A stretch of 64,000 nucleotides of DNA from Ureibacillus sinduriensis BLB-1 = JCM 15800 (GCF_000772955.1 NZ_JPVO01000055.1:496001-560000), one strand, 5' to 3'; positions 37,067 through 47,823 are shown, counted from the first letter of the stretch. Translations and numbers: made by a program. The notes: a model not told the origin generated them from the letters alone.

Positions 37067-38158
37067 ATGAAAATTCCAGTAAACACAGCATCACACCAAT
37101 ATGAAGTTGTGATTGGGAAGAACATTTTAAAAAGTGCAATTGAATCCTTATATGAACGACTACCGAAAATAGATAAAACCATCGTATTGACAGATCAAAA
37201 CGTATGGGAAGCAGGAAAGGACTATTTTTCTGCAAACTTCCCATATCCTTTTGAAGTCTTTGTGATGCCACCGGGTGAAGAGTGCAAAAGCTTTGATAAT
37301 TATAAGGAGGCTCATTCGTTTTTAATCGAAAATGGATGCACCCGCAAATCACTTATAATGGCCTTCGGTGGGGGAGCGGTTGGGGATTTGACTGGTTTTG
37401 TTGCAGCGACATATATGCGTGGGGTTCCTTTTGTGCAAATCCCTACGACCATTTTGGCTCACGATTCGGCCGTTGGAGGCAAAACAGCCATCAACCACCC
37501 GCAAGGAAAGAATTTAATCGGTGCATTCTATCAGCCAAAGGCAGTAATTTATGATATGGAATTTTTAAGTACTTTAAGTGAACGTGAAATTCGCTCAGGA
37601 ATGGCAGAAGTCATCAAGCATGCAATGATATCCAATGAAAAATGGCTAAAAGAAATAATGTTGATCGATTCGATTGCCAACATCGAAACTGATAAACTGG
37701 CATCTTATTTAAAGGCCGGTATTGAAGTGAAGGCAAAAATTGTTGCTGAAGATGAAACAGAGCAATCGGTGCGGAAATATTTGAATTTTGGTCATACATA
37801 CGGTCATGCCATCGAAGCTGCTGCAGGGTATGGAGGAATAGCTCATGGGGAAGCCGTTGTAATGGGAATCGTCTACGCTTTGCTTTTAAGTGAGCGGTAT
37901 GGAAATGTTTCAAGGAAGTTCACAAAATCTTTTCTGCAATTTGCATACAATAACGGATACCCGTTTGAAGCAGTCTCAAGTTATACATTTGATTCGCTAG
38001 AACCGTTTTTAGTTAAAGATAAGAAGGTTGAATATGGCGAACTGCAATTCGTTCTACTTAATGCTATCGGTGAGCCATTTATGCAATCCATATCATTATC
38101 GGTATGTCGAGAAATAGATTCGGAGTATCGGGCTTTACTCTTGGAGGTGTGTAAATGA
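37067..38158 (+). CDS. aroB: 3-dehydroquinate synthase
   Basis: 363 residues. The NAD site is GGGAVGDLTGFVAA (about residue 102), and the metal ligands are in KHAMISN-type segments (about 184) and LNFGHTYGHAIE (about 245). It catalyses the second step of the shikimate pathway. RBS AAAGGAG lies in the end of aroC, and the stop overlaps aroH (ATGA), so the genes are coupled. Confidence 0.97.
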   Translation: MKIPVNTASHQYEVVIGKNILKSAIESLYERLPKIDKTIVLTDQNVWEAGKDYFSANFPYPFEVFVMPPGEECKSFDNYKEAHSFLIENGCTRKSLIMAFGGGAVGDLTGFVAATYMRGVPFVQIPTTILAHDSAVGGKTAINHPQGKNLIGAFYQPKAVIYDMEFLSTLSEREIRSGMAEVIKHAMISNEKWLKEIMLIDSIANIETDKLASYLKAGIEVKAKIVAEDETEQSVRKYLNFGHTYGHAIEAAAGYGGIAHGEAVVMGIVYALLLSERYGNVSRKFTKSFLQFAYNNGYPFEAVSSYTFDSLEPFLVKDKKVEYGELQFVLLNAIGEPFMQSISLSVCREIDSEYRALLLEVCK

Positions 38159-38529
38159 TTAGAGGGGTAAGAGGCGCAACCACAGTTACCGAGGATAAGG
38201 CGGAGCTTATTTTTAAAGAAACCGAAATTTTGGTGAAGGAAATAGTCCGTGCCAATGGAATATTGGCAGAAGATATCATCTCGGTACTAATTTCGACAAC
38301 GGCGGATATCACTTCCGGCTTTCCTGCAAAAGCAGTACGCTCCATTGAAGGCTGGGAATATGTACCGACAATGTGTACACATGAAATGAATGTTCCGAAT
38401 GCGCTTCCCCTATGTATTCGGGTTTTGCTGCATGTGAATACAGAGTTGCATCAAAAAGATGTACGGCATATTTATTTGAACAAAGCGGTTAGTTTACGTC
38501 CAGACTTAGTACAAGAAACAAAAAAGTAA
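38155..38529 (+). CDS. aroH: Chorismate mutase, AroH class
   Basis: 124 residues of the monofunctional AroH trimeric fold. MIRGVRGATTV at the N-terminus, the catalytic Arg/Glu and Cys segment near TMCTHEMNV, and LPLCIRVLLHVNT with Arg90-equivalent are as in B. subtilis. It turns chorismate into prephenate for Phe and Tyr. In B. subtilis the six trp genes follow it; here hisC follows after 13 bp. Confidence 0.96.
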   Translation: MIRGVRGATTVTEDKAELIFKETEILVKEIVRANGILAEDIISVLISTTADITSGFPAKAVRSIEGWEYVPTMCTHEMNVPNALPLCIRVLLHVNTELHQKDVRHIYLNKAVSLRPDLVQETKK

Positions 38530-38542
38530 GGAGACATTAATT

Positions 38543-39643
38543 ATGAAATGGAAACAGCAAATATACGGAATGAAAGCATACCAACCGGGTAAACCGATTG
38601 AGGAAGTAAAGAGAGAATTTGGACTAAGTGAAGTAGTAAAGCTTGCCTCCAATGAAAACCCATATGGATTCTCTCCAAAGGTAAGAGCGTTTCTATCTGA
38701 TGATCATTCAAATCATGCACTTTATCCAGATGGCTATGCACAGGAGTTGCGTACAGCCGTTGCCGCTCATTTAGATGTCAAAGAAACGCAAGTCATTTTC
38801 GGGAATGGATCGGATGATTTAATTGCAATCATTACACGAGCATTGCTTTACCCCGGGGTTAACACGGTTATGGCAACTCCATCGTTTTCGCAATATCGCC
38901 ATAATGCACAGATAGAAGGGGCTGAAACTAGGGAAATCCCAATGCGAAATGGAAAACATGACCTGGTTGCGATGTTGGAAGCGATTGATGGGAATACATC
39001 GGTCGTTTGGGTATGCAATCCCAATAATCCAACAGGGACAATCGTCAGTGATGATGAACTACAAGATTTCTTAAATAAGGTTCCCTCTGAAGTGCTAGTT
39101 GTATTGGATGAAGCATACTTCGAATACGTAAACTCATCAGACCACAAAGACACACTTCCGTATATTGATAAATATCCTAATGTAATTATTTTGCGTACTT
39201 TTTCCAAAGCATATGGACTTGCATCGTTCCGGGTAGGTTATGGCATTGCACAAGAGGAAGTAATCGCTAAATTGGATGCTGTTCGGGCTCCTTTCAATAA
39301 CACGATCCTAAGCCAAAAAGTCGCAATTCTTGCCTTGGCTGACCAGACTTTTATCGAGGAATGCAAAGAGAAAAATGATGCCGGAAAAAAACAATACATT
39401 GAGTTTTGCAAAAAACATAATTTGGACTACTACCCAACGGAAACAAACTTTATATTATTTCAAGTAAAAGCCGACAGTGATGTAGTGTTTAAAGAGATGA
39501 TGAAGCGAGGCTTTATTATCCGAAGTGGGAATGCGCTCGGAACCCCTGGCTATATTCGCGTTACGATTGGGACTGAAGAACAAAATGACAAGTTTTTATC
39601 TTTACTTGAGGAAGTTCTTACGGAACAGGGAGTTTTCGCATGA
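38543..39643 (+). CDS. hisC: Histidinol-phosphate / aromatic aminotransferase
   Basis: 366 residues, class I/II PLP aminotransferase. The substrate-side LASNENPYG, the PLP Asn in CNPNNPTG, Asp in LDEAYFEY, and the Schiff-base Lys in RTFSKAYGLASFRVGYG are all present. In Bacillus the enzyme also transaminates prephenate or phenylpyruvate, which explains its place in the aromatic operon. RBS AAGGAGAC. It overlaps tyrA by 4 bp. Confidence 0.95.
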   Translation: MKWKQQIYGMKAYQPGKPIEEVKREFGLSEVVKLASNENPYGFSPKVRAFLSDDHSNHALYPDGYAQELRTAVAAHLDVKETQVIFGNGSDDLIAIITRALLYPGVNTVMATPSFSQYRHNAQIEGAETREIPMRNGKHDLVAMLEAIDGNTSVVWVCNPNNPTGTIVSDDELQDFLNKVPSEVLVVLDEAYFEYVNSSDHKDTLPYIDKYPNVIILRTFSKAYGLASFRVGYGIAQEEVIAKLDAVRAPFNNTILSQKVAILALADQTFIEECKEKNDAGKKQYIEFCKKHNLDYYPTETNFILFQVKADSDVVFKEMMKRGFIIRSGNALGTPGYIRVTIGTEEQNDKFLSLLEEVLTEQGVFA

Positions 39644-40737
39644 CACGGAATGTCCTTGTCATCGGATTGGGGTTGATAGGGGGCTCTATTGCGCTTTCTT
39701 GTCAAAAAGCACCGAACACGAAAGTACTCGGATTTGATTTAAACGAAAATACTTGTCATCAAGCAAAAACTCTAAGTATTGTCCATGAAGTGGTGGATGA
39801 TGTCATACAATCGGCAAGTACCGCGGATATCATCATCTTTGGAACACCGGTGAATGCGACACTGGAGTGGTTAGAGGAAATGAAGAACTGGCCACTCAAG
39901 AAAAATGTAATCGTGACGGATACTGGAAGTACTAAAGGATTAATTATGGAAAAGGCTGCCCAATTACGGGAACTAGGAATTACGTTTATTGGCGGTCACC
40001 CAATGGCCGGTTCCCATAAAAGTGGTGTGCAAGCCGCAAAAACATATCTTTTCGAAAATGCTTATTACATGTTGACCCCATTAAAAAATGAAAACGAAGA
40101 ATCAATCAAAAAACTAGAAGATCTGCTAAAATTCACACTAGCAAAAATAGTGCTGCTTGATGCACATGAACATGATCATATGACAGCTGTCGTTAGCCAT
40201 TTTCCTCATATTGTTGCAGCATCGTTAGTTCATCAGCTGCAAAGTGAACAGCAAAATTATCCGATGACAAGTATGCTTGCTGCGGGCGGTTTCCGTGACG
40301 TCACACGAATCGCTTCTTCCAATCCACTTATGTGGAAGGATATTGTGCTTCAAAATCGTGAAGAGTTGCTAGTACAGTTAAATGCTTGGCAGCATGAAAT
40401 GGAACGAGTCAAATCAATAATCCTTAGCCATAACGGGGAAATTATTGAAGATTATTTTGCGTCTGCAAAAGAAGTTCGAGACAAATTACCGATCAACACA
40501 GGAGCATTTTATACAACTTATGATTTATATGTGGATATCCCTGACTATCCAGGAGTAATATCCGAAATAACTGGTTATTTGGCTCAGGAACACATAAGTA
40601 TCACCAATATTCGAGTAGTTGAAGCACGTGAGGATATATTTGGTATTTTGGTAATAAGCTTTCAAAATGCAGAAGATCGAGAGAAAGCACAAGGATGCAT
40701 CAGCAGAAGAACAAAGTATGAAATGTATATGTCATAA
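39640..40737 (+). CDS. tyrA: Prephenate dehydrogenase
   Basis: 365 residues. The Rossmann motif [12 protein letters not shown] lies at residues 8-19, the catalytic region is [12 protein letters not shown] (about 124), and a C-terminal ACT domain (about 297-365, [18 protein letters not shown]) probably binds tyrosine for feedback. It oxidatively decarboxylates prephenate towards tyrosine. ATGA overlap with hisC. Confidence 0.96.
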   Translation: MTRNVLVIGLGLIGGSIALSCQKAPNTKVLGFDLNENTCHQAKTLSIVHEVVDDVIQSASTADIIIFGTPVNATLEWLEEMKNWPLKKNVIVTDTGSTKGLIMEKAAQLRELGITFIGGHPMAGSHKSGVQAAKTYLFENAYYMLTPLKNENEESIKKLEDLLKFTLAKIVLLDAHEHDHMTAVVSHFPHIVAASLVHQLQSEQQNYPMTSMLAAGGFRDVTRIASSNPLMWKDIVLQNREELLVQLNAWQHEMERVKSIILSHNGEIIEDYFASAKEVRDKLPINTGAFYTTYDLYVDIPDYPGVISEITGYLAQEHISITNIRVVEAREDIFGILVISFQNAEDREKAQGCISRRTKYEMYMS

Positions 40738-40769
40738 ATAAGTATCGATTTATTGAAAGGAGCATAAGT

Positions 40770-42068
40770 ATGTCTTCTACAACAAGTTTATATTATAAGA
40801 ATGCAAGTCTAAAAGGAACAATCACTGTTCCTGGTGACAAATCCATATCTCATCGGTCTGTCATGTTTGGATCGATTGCAAAAGGCAAAACAACTGTAAG
40901 CGGTTTTCTTTTAGGGGAGGATTGTCTTAGTACAATCGATTGCTTTCGCAAGCTTGGTGTAGAAATACATGTCGAAGGAACAAATGTTGAGATTATAAGT
41001 CCGGGCATGGATAACTGGGAAGAACCAAAAGAAGTGTTGTACACGGGTAATTCAGGCACTACAACTAGACTTATGTTGGGAATCTTATCCGGTACAACAT
41101 TGCATACCGTAATGACGGGTGATGCGTCAATTGGAAAACGGCCAATGCGTAGAGTTGCAGATCCACTTCGATTAATGGGTGCAAAAATTGCTGGCAGAGA
41201 CAATGGACAGTATACACCATTGGCAGTTCAGGGGACACAGTTGAGAGCAATCGACTATACAATGCCTGTGGCCAGTGCGCAAGTGAAGTCAGCAATATTG
41301 CTGGCAGGGCTGCGGGCTGCGGGGACTACCGTTGTAAGAGAAAAGGAAATCTCCCGCGATCACACTGAAAGAATGCTGAAACAATTTGGTGCCCACATTG
41401 AAGTGGCGGATGGCGTTGTAGCATTCAAAGGCGGCCAACAGCTCCAAGCAACACATGTCAATGTTCCTGGTGACATCTCATCAGCCGCCTTTTTCTTGGT
41501 GGCCGGAGCCATTGTTCCTGGCAGCGAAGTGGTTATGAAAAATGTCGGTGTAAATCCTACGAGAGCAGGAATAATTGAAGTGCTGGAGAAGATGGGGGCG
41601 GAATTATCGGTAAAAATGGAGGATAACCATGCTTCCGAACCGACCGCAACACTTACAATCCGTACTTCTGATCTAAAAGCAACGACAGTGGAAGGGGAGA
41701 TAATTCCACGTTTGATCGATGAAATCCCTATTATTGCGCTTTTAGCAACTCAAGCAAAGGGAACTACAATCATCCGTAATGCGGAAGAGTTGAAAGTTAA
41801 AGAAACAGACAGAATTACTGCTGTGGTGACTGAACTCCAAAAACTTGGTGCAAATATTGAAGCGACCGATGATGGGATGATTATTCATGGACCTACAAAA
41901 CTCCATGGAGCCAAGTTGCAAGCATACGGGGATCACCGTATCGGTATGATGTCCGCAATCGCTGCTTTGATATCAAGCTCTCCTATTGATCTTGATGATA
42001 CGGAATGTATTGCTGTTTCATACCCTACCTTCTTTGAACATATAGAAGGACTTCTGAACAATGCATAA
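40770..42068 (+). CDS. aroA: 3-phosphoshikimate 1-carboxyvinyltransferase (EPSP synthase)
   Basis: 432 residues (aroE in B. subtilis naming). Signatures: [12 protein letters not shown] near residue 20, [15 protein letters not shown] near 90 and KVKETDRI near 345. The GNSGTTTR loop has a Thr after Gly-Asn-Ser-Gly, as in class II-type Firmicute enzymes. It joins PEP to shikimate 3-phosphate. Last gene of the aro operon. RBS AAAGGAGC. Confidence 0.97.
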   Translation: MSSTTSLYYKNASLKGTITVPGDKSISHRSVMFGSIAKGKTTVSGFLLGEDCLSTIDCFRKLGVEIHVEGTNVEIISPGMDNWEEPKEVLYTGNSGTTTRLMLGILSGTTLHTVMTGDASIGKRPMRRVADPLRLMGAKIAGRDNGQYTPLAVQGTQLRAIDYTMPVASAQVKSAILLAGLRAAGTTVVREKEISRDHTERMLKQFGAHIEVADGVVAFKGGQQLQATHVNVPGDISSAAFFLVAGAIVPGSEVVMKNVGVNPTRAGIIEVLEKMGAELSVKMEDNHASEPTATLTIRTSDLKATTVEGEIIPRLIDEIPIIALLATQAKGTTIIRNAEELKVKETDRITAVVTELQKLGANIEATDDGMIIHGPTKLHGAKLQAYGDHRIGMMSAIAALISSSPIDLDDTECIAVSYPTFFEHIEGLLNNA

Positions 42069-42090
42069 CTTTTGAGATGAAATTTAAATA

Positions 42091-42131
42091 GTAGGACCTC
42101 CTGCGAATTCCAGCAGGACAGGTCCTTTTTC
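42091..42131 (+). terminator. Terminator of the aro operon
   Basis: AGGACCTCCTGC and a matching GCAGGACAGGTCCT (with small bulge) form the stem, followed by TTTTTC. Confidence 0.9.
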
Positions 42132-42193
42132 TTGTTTCAATTAAATAAGTAAAGTAGCATAGTATTGACTAAACATAAAAAGGTGAGTAAAAG

Positions 42194-43450
42194 TTGACAA
42201 ATACAGCGAACGAAATGATCCAAGCCATTCAAAATGGCGAACTACAACAAATTAATATTTTATTAGAAACATTTTTGCTGAATGAACAAGCTGATGTCCA
42301 ATACGAGATTGCCGACTTATTAATGCAATACGGTTTTTTATCTGAAGCAGATCGAGTTTTTGAACATTTGCAGTTTTTATTCCCGGATGAGGCTCAAGTA
42401 GCCATTGATCGTGCATCGGTATTAATTGAGTTGGGTGAAGAAGATGAGGCCTTGCAGTTACTGATGGGGATTGATTCAGAAACGCCGGAATACCCACAAA
42501 GCCTGCTCTTATTGGCGGATTATTACCAAATGCAAGGTTTATATGAAGTAGCCGAACTACGTATTACAGAAGCGCTGGAATTATTGCCTAATGAACCGTT
42601 GCTGCAATTTGCAAAAGCCGAACTATTGTTTGAAACTGGCCGCTTTACAGAAGCAGCCCGCATCTACGAAGAGTTGCATGAAAAACAAAAAGAAATCGCA
42701 GGGGTTTTATTGGCTTCGAGGTTGGCAGAAGTATTTCGTGCAGGCGGTGGGTATGAAACTGCCATGGATTACTATATGGAAGCATTGGAGGACACTGTAA
42801 CACCCGACTTATTATTTGGGTCTGCCTATGCGGCTTTCCAAACAGAAAAATTTGAACTGGCCACTAAACAGCTGGAGGACCTAAAAGAATTGGATCCGGA
42901 TTATTTTAGTGCCTACTTATTATTAGCGGAAAGCTATGCAATGATGGAAGATAATAAAAGAGCGCTAAAAATCATTGAAGAAGGTTTGAAGCGTGATGAA
43001 TATGAAAAATCCTTCTATTTATTTGCAGGCAAAATGGCTTTGAAAAATAATTTGCCAAACGAGGCTGTCCATTACTTGCAGGAAGCCATCGCACTTGATC
43101 CGGAATATATGGAAGCCATTCTAGTCCTTATGTCAATTTACGCAAATCAAGAGCGGTACGAAGAAATTATAGAATTATATGAAAATTTAAAAAATAACGA
43201 TTTCGACTGGAGTGCTTTATATCCCTTCGTTGCTGATGCTTATGCCAAGAATGAGGACTATGAACGTGCATGCGAAATTTATAAGATAGCATATAATGAT
43301 TTTAAAGACGAACCATCGTTTTTAGAAAAATATTGTTATTTCTTGATTGAAGAAGGAAAAAGAGAGGAAGCACGAAGTATCGTTAATCAGTTAATTGCTT
43401 TGGAACCTACAGAGCAACAATGGTTAGATCTTCTCTACACTCTTGAATAA
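42194..43450 (+). CDS. ypiA: TPR-repeat protein YpiA
   Basis: 418 residues, almost entirely helical tetratricopeptide-type repeats (for example [29 protein letters not shown] and [29 protein letters not shown], read in parts), so a protein-interaction scaffold. Start TTG 42194 follows AAAGGTGAG. In B. subtilis ypiA lies directly before ypiB, as here, and both have been linked to ClpCP degradation of MurAA. Cytoplasmic; no enzyme motif. Confidence 0.88.
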   Translation: MTNTANEMIQAIQNGELQQINILLETFLLNEQADVQYEIADLLMQYGFLSEADRVFEHLQFLFPDEAQVAIDRASVLIELGEEDEALQLLMGIDSETPEYPQSLLLLADYYQMQGLYEVAELRITEALELLPNEPLLQFAKAELLFETGRFTEAARIYEELHEKQKEIAGVLLASRLAEVFRAGGGYETAMDYYMEALEDTVTPDLLFGSAYAAFQTEKFELATKQLEDLKELDPDYFSAYLLLAESYAMMEDNKRALKIIEEGLKRDEYEKSFYLFAGKMALKNNLPNEAVHYLQEAIALDPEYMEAILVLMSIYANQERYEEIIELYENLKNNDFDWSALYPFVADAYAKNEDYERACEIYKIAYNDFKDEPSFLEKYCYFLIEEGKREEARSIVNQLIALEPTEQQWLDLLYTLE

Positions 43451-43466
43451 AAGGAGGGATAGCAAA

Positions 43467-44024
43467 GTGACTTCTTCCATTCCGATTATTGATAAAAAAA
43501 CTTTTGTTCGTTGGTTTCTAAAAAATTACCAATTAAAAAGAAGAGAATGTGTTTGGATACTGAATTATTTATTAAGTAATGATAGCCTGCTTGAAAATAT
43601 CCACTTTGTTGAAGAAGCGCATTATTGTCCGAGAGCGATTGTCATGTCCTCGGTAGATTCAACTGGAGTACCATTTCGGTTTTATAAAGGAAATATCATG
43701 ACAAGCGATGCCGAAAAGTCTTTTCATGATTTACGATTACATCCTGGTGAGAGCATGTATATCCAATTGAACTTTCCCAATATACCGCCGAGTCAACAGT
43801 ATTTGGCTGTGCTGGAGGAAAATCCATTTATGCCAAAGTATTTGCATATTAGCGAGAAAGATCGACTTATTGCAGAGGAAATGTTGAATAATAGTTTGTT
43901 GGCATTTCAAGAAGAGAAATTATTGAAAGAAATCGATGATGCGTTGGATAAAGGAGATAAAGAAAGATTTTATTCGCTATCCAACTTATTACAGGCATTG
44001 AAGCAAACTACTAAAAATGTGTAA
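43467..44024 (+). CDS. ypiB: UPF0302 protein YpiB / ReoY
   Basis: About 185 residues. It matches the UPF0302 family: [26 protein letters not shown] at the N-terminus, [14 protein letters not shown] in the middle, and a C-terminal YpiB-type helical segment ([24 protein letters not shown]). The Listeria homologue ReoY acts with ReoM in ClpCP-dependent turnover of MurA, so it tunes cell-wall synthesis. GTG 43467 follows AAAGGAGGG; its start lies just after the end of ypiA. Confidence 0.9.
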   Translation: MTSSIPIIDKKTFVRWFLKNYQLKRRECVWILNYLLSNDSLLENIHFVEEAHYCPRAIVMSSVDSTGVPFRFYKGNIMTSDAEKSFHDLRLHPGESMYIQLNFPNIPPSQQYLAVLEENPFMPKYLHISEKDRLIAEEMLNNSLLAFQEEKLLKEIDDALDKGDKERFYSLSNLLQALKQTTKNV

Positions 44025-44428
44025 TAAAATCGTAAGTTAGTATTGAATTTTAATGTTTATGCTATGACTTTATGATTAATGATAGAGTTTCGTTGTGAGG
44101 ATCAAGTTGTTCGTCGAAATTGATCTGCACGGAGTTTTTAAAAATTCAATTGATATAAGCGCTAGAACGGTCGAATCTTGAAGTGCTGTCATACAAACCG
44201 GGGTACATTGAAGCACTGGTTTTTGACAAGGTCCATATGCGACGAACGGACAATTAGTTCAAAATGCGATCGATTGTCGGTAGTCCCAGTCTCATTCAGC
44301 CTTAGGTATAGAGGCTGGATGAGATTTATTTGTGGGATTGAGTCAAACTTGTAAAATCGATTGAAAATTAAACTGTTATTTTTTATTGTTTTTGGCAATA
44401 GTAAATATTGATATATGGAGGAGAAGAA
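44025..44428 (+). other. Gap between ypiB and ypiF; one hairpin, no gene
   Basis: No supported coding sequence. A hairpin TCTCATTCAGCCT/AGAGGCTGGATGAGA lies at about 44291-44327 and is followed by TTTATTTG, so it could end the ypiAB transcript inefficiently. The reading frames across the region are short and without ribosome-binding sites. Confidence 0.45.
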
Positions 44429-44872
44429 ATGTTTTTTAATGGGAATGATGTACAACAATTTCAAACACAGAAGGATTTCATAGATACGGCGCTGGTCCCG
44501 CTGCTTTTTCTCGAATTCGATGATGCAAGGATAAGACAGAGTAGCTCGGCGACAGATTTTTTAATGTCCCTGACAGCATTTGTTGAACAGCAGTTCAAAG
44601 GGAGATTGATGCTTGTCCCTCCATTTTCTTATACGAATCAAACAAAAGATGGTTTGGCAGTCAACCTACTAAAGGAAGAGTTACAAAGTACAGGCTTTAA
44701 ATACGTCATCTTTATCACAACCGATCACACTTGGACAAGCCATAGTGAACAACTGGACGTAATATGGCTGCCCCCAATTCCTCTGGAGTCCATGGATAAA
44801 GGGGTAAAGAAAACCGTGCTGGAAGAACAATTAAAGCAAATAATACCAGTACTAACTTCCAAATGGTACTAA
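44429..44872 (+). CDS. ypiF: YpiF-like protein (DUF2487)
   Basis: 147 residues. The start FFNGNDVQQFQTQKDFIDTALVPLL and the position before qcrA match YpiF (DUF2487) of Bacillus. ATG 44429 follows GGAGGAGAAG. No catalytic motif is seen. It is soluble and its function is unknown. Confidence 0.8.
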   Translation: MFFNGNDVQQFQTQKDFIDTALVPLLFLEFDDARIRQSSSATDFLMSLTAFVEQQFKGRLMLVPPFSYTNQTKDGLAVNLLKEELQSTGFKYVIFITTDHTWTSHSEQLDVIWLPPIPLESMDKGVKKTVLEEQLKQIIPVLTSKWY

Positions 44873-45034
44873 AGTTAGTAAATTGTTTCATTAAATGTTC
44901 ACAAACTTGTCGAAAGTATAGAAAGCCAATATTGACCAACCTATTTTCTTGATATATCATAGATATGTCCTAGTAATTACTATTTGTAAAAGTATGTCCG
45001 TTGGACTGACCTTTTAGTTAGAGGGGGGAAAAGG

Positions 45035-45538
45035 ATGAGTAACAATCGAGTTTCAAGACGTCAATTTCTTAACTACACTTTAACTGGTGTTGGTGGATTT
45101 ATGGCGGCGGGTATTTTAATGCCAATGGTACGCTTTGCAATTGATCCAGCTTTACAGACTAAAGCTGAGGGAGATTTTGTACAAACTAGCCAAAAAGTTG
45201 CAGATATTACAGAGGAGCCTGTAAAAGTTGACTTTTCATATGAACAAGTTGATGCATGGTATACATCTGAAGTTACTGATACTGCTTGGGTTTATAAAAG
45301 TGGAGATTCAATAGTTGCACTATCGCCAGTTTGTAAACACTTAGGCTGTACTGTTAACTGGAACAGTGATACTGAGCACCCAAATCAATTCTTCTGTGCT
45401 TGTCACGGTGGACGTTATGAAAAAACTGGTAAGAACGTTCCAGGTACACCACCATTAGGTCCATTAGATGCGTATGAAGTATCAGAAAAAGATGGCTTTT
45501 TATTGCTTGGGAAAAAAATCGCAAATAATTTAGCTTAA
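45035..45538 (+). CDS. qcrA: Menaquinol-cytochrome c reductase iron-sulfur subunit (Rieske)
   Basis: 167 residues. A twin-arginine signal-anchor (SRRQFLNYTLTGVGGF) is followed by a membrane helix and a Rieske domain with the [2Fe-2S] ligands in CKHLGC (Cys, His) and CACHGG (Cys, His). It takes electrons from menaquinol in the bc complex. First gene of qcrABC. RBS GGGGGGAAAAGG. Confidence 0.97.
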   Translation: MSNNRVSRRQFLNYTLTGVGGFMAAGILMPMVRFAIDPALQTKAEGDFVQTSQKVADITEEPVKVDFSYEQVDAWYTSEVTDTAWVYKSGDSIVALSPVCKHLGCTVNWNSDTEHPNQFFCACHGGRYEKTGKNVPGTPPLGPLDAYEVSEKDGFLLLGKKIANNLA

Positions 45539-45559
45539 TTAGTAAGGGGGTAGACATCA

Positions 45560-46234
45560 GTGCTAAATAAAATTTATGATTGGGTCGATGAACGACTGGA
45601 TATCACTCCAATCTGGCGTGATATTGCCGACCACGAAGTGCCAGAGCACGTTAACCCTGCACATCACTTTTCTGCATTTGTTTATTGTTTCGGTGGATTA
45701 ACATTCTTTATTACAGTTATCCAAATTTTATCGGGTATGTTCTTAACAATGTACTACGTACCGGACGTAGAAAATGCATGGAAATCAGTTTATTACTTAC
45801 AAAACGAAGTAGCTTTTGGTGAAATCGTTCGTGGTATGCACCACTGGGGAGCTTCATTAGTTATCGTAATGATGTTCTTACATACACTTCGTGTGTTCTT
45901 CACAGGTTCGTATAAAAAACCTCGTGAGTTAAACTGGATTGTAGGAGTTTTAATTTTCTGTGTAATGTTGGGATTAGGTTTCACAGGATACTTATTACCT
46001 TGGGATATGAAAGCGCTATTCGCTACTAAAGTAGGTATTGAAATTGCTGCTTCTGTTCCGTTTATAGGCGAACTTATTAAAATTTTACTTGCTGGGGATG
46101 CTACAATAATTGGTGCTCAAACGTTAACACGTTTCTTCGCAATTCATGTATTCTTCTTACCTGCAGCATTATTTGCATTACTTGCAGCACACTTTATCAT
46201 GATTCGTCGTCAAGGTATTTCTGGACCACTTTAA
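45560..46234 (+). CDS. qcrB: Cytochrome b6 subunit of menaquinol-cytochrome c reductase
   Basis: 224 residues with four membrane helices. Haem-ligand His residues lie in helices 2 and 4 (MHHWGASLVIVMMFLHTLRVF and FFAIHVFFLPAALFALLAAHF). The first Cys (near residue 43-50 region) needed for haem c-i is not obvious by eye. This is the split b6-type subunit, completed by the subunit IV part of QcrC. Start GTG 45560 after AAGGGGG. Confidence 0.95.
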   Translation: MLNKIYDWVDERLDITPIWRDIADHEVPEHVNPAHHFSAFVYCFGGLTFFITVIQILSGMFLTMYYVPDVENAWKSVYYLQNEVAFGEIVRGMHHWGASLVIVMMFLHTLRVFFTGSYKKPRELNWIVGVLIFCVMLGLGFTGYLLPWDMKALFATKVGIEIAASVPFIGELIKILLAGDATIIGAQTLTRFFAIHVFFLPAALFALLAAHFIMIRRQGISGPL

Positions 46235-46285
46235 TACAATTTGAACTATTGTAAGGGTCTATGATTTTTTAAAGGAGGGGACACT

Positions 46286-47074
46286 ATGCATCGCGGAAAA
46301 GGGATGAAATTCGTAGGTGATTCACGCGTAAAAGCAAACAACCGTATGGTGAATATGCCTAAAGATTATTCCGAGTATCCAGGTAAAACAGAAGCTTTCT
46401 GGCCTGACTTCTTATTAAAAGAATGGATGGTTGGTGCAGTTTTCTTAATTGGATATTTATTATTAACTGTCGCTCATCCTTCACCACTTGAAGGTCCGGC
46501 AGATCCAACTAATGCTTCATATATTCCATTACCAGACTGGTACTTCCTATTCTTGTACCAATTATTAAAATACACTTATGCATCAGGTCCATACAATGTA
46601 ATTGGTGCGATTATTATGCCTGGTTTAGCAATCGGCGCATTAATGTTAATGCCGTTCTTGGACAAAGGTCCAGAACGTCGTCCATCAAAACGTCCATTGC
46701 CAACTGTGTTCATGTTGCTATCACTTGCTGCAATGATTTTCTTAACTTGGGAATCTGTTGTAAACCATGACTGGGAAGCAGCAAAAGCGCAAGGTGAAAT
46801 CAAGGAACAAGTTGACATTGAGATTGATGAAACTGCAGAAGGTTTCTTAATTTTCTCTGGTGAACAAGGTAAATCTTGTATCGCATGTCACGGTGCTGAT
46901 ATGCAAGGTGGAGGAGCAGCACCTGCTTTAGTAGGTAACGAATTAACAGCTGAAGAAGTTGCAGAAGTAATTAAAAATGGTCGTGGCGCAATGCCAGCAG
47001 GTCAATTTGCAGGTACTGATGAAGAACTTCAAGTATTAGCGGAATTCATCGCTAGTCTAAAAGCTGAAGAATAA
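46286..47074 (+). CDS. qcrC: Subunit IV-cytochrome c fusion of menaquinol-cytochrome c reductase
   Basis: 262 residues. The first 160 residues are the subunit IV-type membrane part with PLPDWYFLFLYQLLKY (the quinol-site P-x-W-Y motif), and the last 80 form a cytochrome c domain with CIACHG (about residue 197) and a Met ligand in GAMPAG. This fusion is typical of Bacillus. The complex passes electrons from menaquinol to cytochrome c and on to caa3-type oxidase. RBS AAAGGAGGGG. Confidence 0.96.
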   Translation: MHRGKGMKFVGDSRVKANNRMVNMPKDYSEYPGKTEAFWPDFLLKEWMVGAVFLIGYLLLTVAHPSPLEGPADPTNASYIPLPDWYFLFLYQLLKYTYASGPYNVIGAIIMPGLAIGALMLMPFLDKGPERRPSKRPLPTVFMLLSLAAMIFLTWESVVNHDWEAAKAQGEIKEQVDIEIDETAEGFLIFSGEQGKSCIACHGADMQGGGAAPALVGNELTAEEVAEVIKNGRGAMPAGQFAGTDEELQVLAEFIASLKAEE

Positions 47075-47090
47075 TATATCCATTTCAAAA

Positions 47091-47125
47091 AAAGAGAGTC
47101 GGGAAACTGGCTCTCTTCTCTTTTA
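47091..47125 (+). terminator. Terminator after qcrC
   Basis: AAGAGAG and CTCTCTT around a TCGGGAAACTGG-type inner hairpin, followed by TCTCTTTT. Confidence 0.8.
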
Positions 47126-47208
47126 GTTATTTTTAATTACATATGCACATTTGTAACAAAATATACATAATTTTTAAAAATTTTGAGGAATACTAAGGGG
47201 AATAGAAA

Positions 47209-47823
47209 ATGAAGTCATTTTTTAGTCATGTATGGTTACTATTGTCACATCGCTCATTTTTGTCGTTATTATTTATAATTAACTTGCTTGGTACAGTATA
47301 TGGTTATATTTGGTATGGCTCTCAATTATCTAGAACCGAACCTATATTTCTGATTTTTGTTCCTGATAGTCCAACAGCAAGTCTATTTTTCTCTATTGCT
47401 GTTCTAGGTTGGATATTCGGTAAGCATCTTAAATTAATTGAAGCATTGGCATTAATTACGCTTGTAAAATATGGTATTTGGGCAGTTGTCATGAATTTAT
47501 TGACTTTGGCGGAAATTGGCTCAATCGGCCCTTCTGGGTGGATGCTCGTTGCCTCCCATGGATTGATGGCGGTACAAGCAATCCTTTATATGACGAACTA
47601 TCGGTTCAGCATGATTCATATCGTGATCGCAGCAATATGGACATTGCATAATGATGTGATTGATTATGTATTTGGACAAATGCCTACTTATAGTGTTTTA
47701 AGCCAATACTCCAGCCAAATCGGTTATTTTACATTCTGGCTTTCAATTACTTGCATTGCGATAGCTTATATTGTTTATACTAATAATCGAACTCTCTATC
47801 GGGATCAGATTAAATCTAGATAG
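47209..47823 (+). CDS. ypjA: Membrane protein YpjA (DUF1405)
   Basis: 204 residues with five or six membrane segments. It fits DUF1405 by length, topology and the position after qcrC. Conserved-looking segments are GTVYGYIWYGSQL and HLKLIEALALITLVKYG. The function is unknown. Confidence 0.82.
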   Translation: MKSFFSHVWLLLSHRSFLSLLFIINLLGTVYGYIWYGSQLSRTEPIFLIFVPDSPTASLFFSIAVLGWIFGKHLKLIEALALITLVKYGIWAVVMNLLTLAEIGSIGPSGWMLVASHGLMAVQAILYMTNYRFSMIHIVIAAIWTLHNDVIDYVFGQMPTYSVLSQYSSQIGYFTFWLSITCIAIAYIVYTNNRTLYRDQIKSR

